A stretch of 62,000 nt of DNA from Phoronis australis (taxonomy: Eukaryota; Phoronida; Phoronidae), in assembly GCA_002633005.1 (NCBI GenBank), contig NMRA01000069.1, positions 508,233-570,232 of the forward strand. Direction: 5' to 3'. The translations under genes and the position numbers were made by a program. The notes under the pieces were generated by a model. The model had not been told where the DNA came from and made no database searches. It saw nothing but the letters and a program-made list of their open reading frames with translations. Of the stretch, positions 54,436 to 62,000 are shown one piece after another; the stretch's first letter is position 1, and each line of letters opens with the position of its first letter.

Positions 54436-54810
54436 GATAGCCAGGCTCTCCTGATATGTTGACTGTGCCTGGATGGACGTGAGGCATTTCACTGACACAT
54501 GATAATGAGTCAATCAGATAGGGGCACGACAGATGTCGCCGAAAGTCATACCTTTCCCGGCTATGACTCGGACATCAGCCATGACAAGTTAAAGTTACCA
54601 ACCAAAGGATGTGTGGATAAGCATGCCTTTTCAGACCATAAGGCAGAACGAAAAGTCGAGGGTGTTGCTAAATGTGAACGCCCACCGTCATCAAATGGTA
54701 GAGGATTGACCTATAAATCAATAGCTAACGGAATTTCCGATGCCGGTTCACCAAATGCCAAAACTGATAAAATGTCCAAAATTACCAGCAGCTCTGATGA
54801 CCCTGAAGAG
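54436..54810 (+). CDS. Start-codon exon of an unrecognised gene (104 codons seen)
   Basis: A good acceptor (TTTCTGTCTGTTTTAG) precedes 54436. The ATG at 54499 opens 104 codons to the strong donor GAAGAG then GTAAGTTATT; the intron is phase 0. The 63 bp before the ATG would be 5'-UTR. The peptide (MIMSQSDRGTTDVAESHTFP at the start, SSSDDPEE at the end) is hydrophilic, Ser/Asp/Lys-rich and probably disordered, with no signal or membrane segment. It looks like the N-terminus of a larger nuclear or cytoplasmic protein whose other exons lie further right or outside the window. I do not recognise it. Being divergent from DAP3, it may share that promoter. The quality of both splice sites is the main evidence. 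Confidence 0.5.
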
Positions 54811-56775
54811 GTAAGTTATTGTTCAGGTTCAACCTGCCAATAAAATGTGACGACTGGAGTGTTGTGTTTAGAGATATGTCTCCATTAGCTTCACCTTGGG
54901 CTGCTTATGTTACTGGTGATATTTGATTGCAAATATCACTAAGGGTTTATTACGCTCAAAGATCGGGATTGACCTGCAGTTTGTCCAACTCCGTTTCGTT
55001 TCATGGGAAGTGGCAGAGACTTCGTGGAGAGTTCAACTTAACGACAATAATTTCGACCTGGAAAATCATGGTCTTGAACATAATATTATACCCCAAATTG
55101 ATCTCGGTCGACCTAGGTTGTGGGCAACTTTCAGCCTGGGATACGCAATCAGCTTTGCAGAAGTTTCGAAAATTTTTAAAACTTTCTCTTACCGCTTAGT
55201 GAACCGCCGATAAATTTTTGCACAAAACTGCTTGGCCTCGATAAGAGCAGAAACTGCTTGTAAATAACGCATAATTTACTACCCTGATAACAGAACAGAC
55301 ACAGCAGGATTATTGTGCACTAATAAATCACTGCCCCTGTATTCATTGACACCGTTTATGACATAAACACTCTGCCAGCCTATTGTGTTGGCTGCTAATA
55401 GCAGTTTTTTTCTTAGGCGCAACTATCAGGTTTCTCAAGACATCAAGATAGCCTTGCTGTTTGTTACCATGGATGAAAACGCAGGCATCTCAATTACCTC
55501 TATTGTTACAAGAATCTGCTTGTGTATAACTGGTTTCTAGTTTACGCCATTGGGCAATGGTGTACATTTCGCCTTGTTGAGTTAAAAGTAGCTTGAAAGA
55601 AGACATTGTGGAAAAACCATTGCCCTCCCTCACCTGAGGGGAATGTGCCTATGCCTTTGGAGAGGGAAATGTTTTGGTTGATGGGAAATTCCACCCTCCC
55701 CAGTCATTACCTGATGAAGTGTATTGCGTGTGATTTTTAAACAGTTTTCATAAATTAGGCCAATGTTCGATATCAAAATCATGTGCGTCGAGTGTCTTGG
55801 AATAGCACAGAATGAAAGGAAAACATAATCTTGGTGAATTTGGGAGTCCACGCTGCAGGTAGGGAACACTCTGCGCTGTGGAATGTCCATGCAGGCAATA
55901 CCTTAACCCATTGTGTCGCAGTTACATAAAGAGGATGACCAGGGGTTATAGTCTTGGCCCTTCGTACATGTTGCCTATTGGTTGAAGACTGGAATGATCA
56001 TCTTGACCTGTTCAGTAGTGTTTGAATTCATTCAGAAGTGACAAGCAGCCTTAGGTATTCTGATGGGACAATTTTTTAGAAACCGTTTTAGAAACCCCTC
56101 TTGCGTGAAATTGGAGCCAGGCGTGGTTGAATAAGTAATTGGGTGAAACATTTGCGAAATATATCATCCTGTTGTTGACGGATACAGTATTGATTCTGTT
56201 GTCTTTCTGCAGTTGCCAGTTTTGTTGTCTACGTTTTTAGTTGCATATTTCATGCTTCCAGTATTTTTTCTTTTATTAAAGGAAAATGCCACCTAAAAAA
56301 CAACCTATTTTTATCAATTTAGATCGAGCAGTTCTACTCGATAATGGCAGGTTCGGTTGCGTTACCTGACACCTGACGGCAGACGTAGGTGTTGAAATTA
56401 TCCAATGACGTAAATGGTTTCACACGCAGTCTGTTCAGCAGTTCACAACACCGGTTAGTGGTGTCAGCTTATCGCTTGAATTCATCGTTTAACACCAATA
56501 TATCATCAAACTTCGATGTAAAACCCTTAAAAATACACCGAGTTCTTATAAAAATTTGTTGTTTTATTTCGCTGTTACGGATTTACTGATATTGGGACAC
56601 ACCGCAGCCTACAGAGTTCAGCAGGTCAATTTACCAAGGTCCGTAGCAGGAGTTTGGGGTCTGTTCGAAGATAAATTTGAAGTATTCTTCCGTGAAATAT
56701 AGACAGGAGAACCTAGATCTGTGTTGTTTATACTTGTGATTTTTTGAGTTCTAAACACACAAAACGCTTGTCATC

Positions 56776-56871
56776 CCGGCCAGTGGCTCGGAACCCGATC
56801 AAGCCCGTCGCGGCCGGACTGACTCATTATGCCGGCCAATGGCTCAGAACCCGATCAGGCCCGTCGCGGCC
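56776..56871 (+). repeat. GC-rich 40-bp direct repeat, two copies
   Basis: 56776-56815 and 56832-56871 share CCGGCCA.TGGCTC.GAACC and CCCGTCGCGGCC with two or three changes. GC content is far above the surroundings. Confidence 0.9.
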
Positions 56872-57440
56872 GCTGGGACTGGCACGAACATAAACCAGCT
56901 TGAGTTGGAAACTAAACCTCCAGTCACGAAAAGACTATAATAGTGAGCCAAAGAAACAATGTGCACGTACCATTATTTATGTGAATTAGCCCGTGACGAA
57001 ACTGAAAATCTACTTACTTGTCGGGGGCTGCGAAGTCGGATTCCCCTTCCACAGACAGTCAGGGCAAAGGTTGCACAGTAACAATGATTTGAATAATTTA
57101 TTTGTGTTTCTACATAAAGATTCCCGTAACATGTGACAATAATAGCATATAAAATTGAGTAATTGTTTTACAACAGCTTTCTGTCAGCAAACAGTGAATT
57201 AGCATGCGCTCACCAGTGTTCTCTACAATAACAATTCCAAACTCGACGCATATTTCTAGAATTCAGTATCAGTAGTCAACACTATCGGCAAGGTGAGGTC
57301 GACCGTATAAGAGGCGATGTGGATATAGACCGTTTAAGACAATAAAAAGACTAATTAAATCGGGTGGCATTATCCTTTAATGTGTTGGATTTCCAAATCA
57401 GGCCCTATGGGAGAACACCATTGTAGTGGATACTTCCAGC

Positions 57441-57625
57441 ACTAGTGGTAGTAGTAGTAGTACTACTACTACTAACAAGTACAACTAGATCAGATAGTAC
57501 TGACTAATGTTTTCTACTGCTAATAACAGATAATAGTGATTAACTGCAAAATATTTTTTACTGTATACGATTTGCTAGGAGTAGGGCTGACGTGCAGTAG
57601 TAGCAGTAATAGTAGTACTACTGTT
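57441..57625. repeat. TAG/CTA trinucleotide tracts
   Basis: Runs of GTAGTAGTAGTAGTACTACTACTACTA (57449-57475) and GTAGTAGCAGTAATAGTAGTACTACTG (57594-57620) switch from TAG to CTA repeats, so each is a self-complementary palindrome. Confidence 0.8.
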
Positions 57626-59816
57626 GTTTCTGTTTCGTCAACTACTGTTCCTACTGCAGGGTCTTCAAGCCCTCAGTCTTGGGACCGAATTTCGGTCTGA
57701 AAAATCTTTAGAAATCACACGAAATGCCCCTTGTGAGATCCAAAAACTCCTCTCAAATGAGTAAAAATTTCCCTCGCGGTTCGAATATTTTATTAACTTA
57801 CACAAGCAATGGCTTAGAACAGCCTGAAATGATAGTATTGGGTTCTTGAGGCAGAGCGACTGGGGTGGGTGAGGGTAGAGTTGTGTGCACAAGAGCGCCA
57901 CCTTACTTAATCACTGTTAATTGTTACCACAGCTAAATACTACTAGGGCTACTACTGCTAAGTGCTACTAGATCCGATAATACTGATTAACAATAAAGTA
58001 TATTGCCTGATACGTTTTGATAGAAGTAGGGCTGACATGCATCACTATGGTCAGTCTTGCTTTGGTATCTTTGTGACTTTCGCTGCATCTCAACTTTGAC
58101 TTGGTGTTTCAAATTGATCCCAAACCATTCCACATTTAGTACACACTCAGTGAAGTATTGACCTGAGAACAGGCTTCTTAATGGAATTTGATAGTTTTTT
58201 GCTTCGCTATGTCATCTTGTACGGCCCTCCCCCCTGCTCTTCTAAATAGTAAGTTCCTTTATCCTTGGAAATGCAGTAATTTGTCCCATTTTCTTCCTGT
58301 GTGCTTTGGCACTTGTAGTTTACATTCCATGGCACATTACAACTCCACAACTCATTTGCTTCTTGCATAATCCACTGAGTTTGGTGGTTGTCCAGACAGT
58401 GTGAATGACCTGGTCAACTAAATGGAACTGCCCACTGGTCTTTTCTGTCTCATTGCCCACCTGTCTGGCAATTTCACCTCTGAGAGAGTTCCCCTGGTTT
58501 TGTCTTTGTTCCTGAGCCTTCAGCAATCGCTGTGGGAATCCGGTTTTCTGCGTGACAAAATTCAGTCTGTTTACCACTTAAATAATTTAGGTGTCGGGCA
58601 AGTTGTTGCATTGTGCTCAGGTGACCGTGTGTGAAACTGTGGGGTTTTCCTTCGGGTAATACCGCAGAATCGTGTTTCGACAAAAGCACTGGCTACGGTA
58701 ATTTAAACCGCATGTGAAAAGTAGTGCCAAAGTATTTGCCCCGAGGTCATTTGCTGGCTTGGTTTTCAGGGAATTGGACTGAATTGCCTGCATTCTATGA
58801 TTCATGTTCTTGAGAGTTGTTGTTTCCTGTTAAGAGGGTGCTAACGCGTAATATTGACAACAAGTTGAAATTAACAAGTTTGAAATGCATTCTGAACTGT
58901 GTTCTCAACAATGAAAATTCAAATGTTTAAGAAGTGGGTGAATGCCATTAAACATGCCAGTAGTGATCAGCAGCTAACATTGCTTATCTGTATTGCACAT
59001 TTACTTGCATTTTTACCCAAGGGACATTGATTCATCTTCAATGGACGCTGGTCAGTTTTTGGGTTTGCGCGAACAGATGTTGGTCAAGTGGAAAGAGCTT
59101 TGAAAATTGTACTGTTTGATAACGAATATGCCATGACATCAAAGTGTAAAAAAATAAGTAACATCACTGCTATGTTGGGACACGCGTGTTTTAAGAACTA
59201 ATCACTTTTAAAGCAAAAATTGGTGTCAAAGCATGTTTACTCGGTGCAATGCTTTATTAACGCACGGATAGACAAAGGTCTCTTTCCCACGTGTCTGTCT
59301 GAAGGTGGCAGTCTTCAGTTTCAGGACAACTTTAACGATTTGTGAAGCATCCGCCAAAGTAACTCTTGCAACCCTTCACAATACCTGACTTTTCCGCTAC
59401 AAACCATTTGTGAATAGGGAAAATAGTATTTGTTATTGGGTATTTACACAGGAGCTCGGTGTTTGTTCACACAATCTCCTAATTGTTATTAATAATTAAA
59501 GCCAAGAGATTTGTGACAGATGTCTCTGGCTCTGTCATGGCATCAGTTTTTGTATAATACACCAGTGACTAAATCTTTCATTGCCCCCTTGTGTTTTGTC
59601 ATATGATGGGTTCACAGCCAATGTATATCAATTGGCCAGATGGTTTCATTGGCATGGTGTTTTGACTGGCTATGGGTGCCTTGAGGAAAGGGCACTGTTT
59701 TCTCTGGGGATTATCTCTCTAGTGATACTTGAAGAAATCGATAGGGAAAAATTTGTTGTTGACTTACTGATATATTGATGATTATGAAAATTCAGACCAG
59801 GGAATACAGTCTTTTC

Positions 59817-59926
59817 ATTGGTCTGTTTGTTCATGCAAATGCTGAAGTGCAGTCGTTTGATTGACCGGTTTGTTTATGCAAATGAGGAGGTGCTGTTTTG
59901 TTATTGGCCTATTTGTTCATGAAAAT
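59817..59926 (+). promoter_or_regulatory. Three 43-bp repeats pairing an ATTGG-type box with an octamer-like motif
   Basis: ATTGG, ATTGA and ATTGG start at 59817, 59860 and 59903; ATGCAAAT, ATGCAAAT and ATGAAAAT start at 59833, 59876 and 59919. The period is exactly 43 and the internal spacing exactly 16 in all units, although the linkers have diverged. CCAAT (inverse ATTGG) and the POU octamer are known promoter or enhancer motifs. Whether this array is active is inference. Confidence 0.5.
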
Positions 59927-61838
59927 GAGAGATTGTTGAGTTGATTAGGCACTATTGACTTCCAGGCATCTTCGCTGGAATTTAGCACGTGCTACCTGAC
60001 ATCGGGGGTGGGGGGTGGTGAGCTGAGAATTTACCCTACCTTTCCTAAGTTACAAGGCTATCTAGCTGTGATAAATTTACCTGGTGTTGGCAGAAGTGAT
60101 TGATGTTGAGTAGAAAAATTCTCATTTACATTTACAAGGGTTCATTTTTGATACCGGTCGTGAGATCTACATACTAAGTGGTGTCTCTCTGTCCTTTTTG
60201 TCTCTGTGTTACAGATATGCTGTCTGAGCACTCAACTGATCTGGGGCAAAGTGTCCTGGGGGGCATGTTGCCCTGGAGAAATTTGCTGTCTGGACGTTGT
60301 GCGCACACCTAGGGAACTACACATCGATTACTTGGGTTTCAGAGCAAATGGCGACTATTTTGGCCAAACTTTATCAGGATGTTTCATTTTGGGGCTAAAT
60401 TTCACGTCCTTTTCTCCTATGAAAAACATTTAAAAATCACATCAAAATCTCTTATCAGTCCCAAAAATTCTCCATTGATTACAGGAATTATATTTTGAGT
60501 TTAACGTTAAATATCATTGTCTGATATACGGATGGGAAGAAGCCGTGTTGATGGATCACATGACTGGTACCCCTGCTGCCACCTGTGACCCGTGAGGTGA
60601 CAGTAGATATATGTAGTACTTCAATGTAGGTGCCATAGTATTTAAAATTGATCTTCTTTTTTGAAGGCGCACAGAAATGTTGAAGCATAACACTTTGAGT
60701 TCATCAAAATGACCACAGTATTGTATCTTAATGCACAGAATTCTCTCATTTTGCCTATGGTGCTCGTTCAGATCCATCGGTTTATACTCGCCAAAATTTC
60801 GACAGTTTTATTTTTTAATGTCCGTCTTCTGTGGTGGACCTGTTCAACTTAGTGCCCATCTTTATGTTTTGTCTTCCCAAGTTTAGCGACCATAACATTA
60901 ACCCGATGAGTACGGTTAGTAAAGCTGCTTCATAATCCACTAGAGGGCTCCTCAAGTCTTTGGTGCCGTGTCATCAGTGGCCATTGTTCTGTGACGGTCT
61001 CTTGTGTCTCGCTGTGAAAAAACACATGGTGAAGAAAAAATGATCTTCACTTCAACGATAGTGAATTAGCTATAGAATGGAAAGGTTTTGGGTCACTTTC
61101 AGACCCTGTACAGCCTTTGCATAACGTGCTGAGATAACACTGCTTGCACTGAGTAGTTGGCACTCAAGATCTGTGCTACAGCGCTCGATGCTTAGCTACA
61201 CATCAAGTCGCATTTGGCGACCTGGCAAAAATCCTGGGTCGACAAAATTGAAAATGAAGTCATCGGCACCTACAACTGAGGTTCCCTATCTGGCGTAAAT
61301 TTTCGGCGACCAGAAAAGGTCGTACGTCTGTAATGGCATCCATTTTCCATGTGCTTCTCTAATATTTTACCAGTCGACAAACGTCCATACAAGCTAACCC
61401 AGTTTATACGACGACCGGCTGACGAGCATGTCCTCGCAGACAACTGCATGTCCTGGTGGTGTGAATTTCCGCGGTCTTGTCCAATTTTTGCTGAACAATT
61501 TCAACTTCTGTCTTTTTACTTCTTGTAATTTCAACTTGGTGGCAAATGCATTCATGACATACGGTAAATTGAATTATTGTAAATCAAAGGTAATACATCT
61601 AGGAAAACTATTAGTAATGTCAAGTTTGGAAGTCAACACCAACATTGAAACGAATTTTGTGGGAAATATTCTCATGGCGACTTGGCATTTTTCCCAGGTT
61701 GCCAAACACAATCTGAGGTCGCATTTGCGACCTGCAGGTCGCCCAATCGAGTGCTGTGCTAGATTACACTGGGCAAGCACTGGGCAGTTGTGGCTCGAGA
61801 GATGTGGCTAGGTTACAGACCTTAGAGAGGGGTTGACT

Positions 61839-62000
61839 CAGGGCTTGGAATTTTCCGCAGAAACGCGGATTTCCGCTTTTTTCAAATGTTCTGTCCACGC
61901 ATTTTATTATATTTCCGCGTAAAAAAATCGGATTTGATATAAAATTTCCGCGGCAAATTCCTTTCTTACCGCGGCGTTGCAGATGACGTTCACCTCGAAA
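61839..62000 (+). mobile_element. MITE, third copy of the CAGGGCTTGG family, cut by the window end
   Basis: Starts CAGGGCTTGGAATTTTCCGC and follows the body of 8515-9026 and 44602-45091 to the last base. Only the left terminus is visible. Confidence 0.85.

Larger units (their letters stand above)
54811..62000. other. Probable first long intron of the partial gene, repeats only
   Basis: I find no exon with recognisable protein. Acceptor-like sites occur at 55417 (AGTTTTTTTCTTAG) and 60214 (TCTCTGTGTTACAG), but the frames after them are short. The stretch holds a GC-rich duplication (56776-56871), CTA/TAG trinucleotide tracts (57441-57475 and 57594-57625), the 43-bp array (59817-59926) and a MITE copy from 61839. 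Confidence 0.4.

Noticed and set aside
55417-55465. Possible second exon of the partial gene after AGTTTTTTTCTTAG
   Set aside because: The frame in the needed phase (AQLSGFSRHQ..) stops after 19 codons and the only donor (GTTTGT) is weak.
60215-60320. Possible exon after TCTCTGTGTTACAG
   Set aside because: In the phase required by the 54810 donor it reads a Cys/Trp-rich peptide unlike coding sequence, without a clear donor.
1-62000. CRISPR array, operon or phage content
   Set aside because: The repeats are minisatellites or transposons without spacer structure, and the genes are split by spliceosomal introns.

Overview
This is animal nuclear DNA. It is AT-rich, with short conserved exons in long introns bounded by GT..AG, no operons, and many small inverted-terminal-repeat elements. 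The two recognisable proteins resemble their vertebrate counterparts closely. The compact introns, dense MITE/foldback content and a small family of secreted cysteine-rich peptides suggest a marine invertebrate (an echinoderm, hemichordate, cephalochordate or lophotrochozoan). The phylum cannot be fixed by reading alone.

Layout: (1) 2766-4496, minus: a two-exon gene for a 178-residue coiled-coil/disordered protein I do not recognise. (2) 6352-35847, plus: a complete 17-exon CACTIN gene (737 aa), a nuclear spliceosome-associated protein known from Drosophila Cactus/Rel signalling. (3) Inside the 12-kb intron 12 of CACTIN, on the opposite strand, lie three tandemly duplicated two-exon genes (18917-25598). 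They encode secreted peptides of 94-108 residues with a pacifastin-like cysteine array followed by a second four-cysteine module. (4) 37685-50621, minus: a complete 12-exon DAP3/MRPS29 gene (429 aa), the GTP-binding small-subunit mitoribosomal protein. It is tail-to-tail with CACTIN. (5) 54436-54810, plus: one exon with a start codon from a gene that seems to continue beyond the window. It is divergent from DAP3.

The rest is introns and intergenic DNA. It holds several MITE and foldback families, three with readable target-site duplications and two with a paralogous empty site inside the peptide cluster. It also holds minisatellites, a degenerate non-LTR retrotransposon 3' end, a tRNA-like SINE family, a perfect 76-bp inverted repeat, and a three-unit 43-bp array pairing an ATTGG/ATTG box with an octamer-like motif.

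No shared pathway links CACTIN and DAP3. The most unusual item is the nested, antisense, recently expanded peptide family in the CACTIN intron. Its members share promoter motifs, and one member has lost the stop codon used by the other two.
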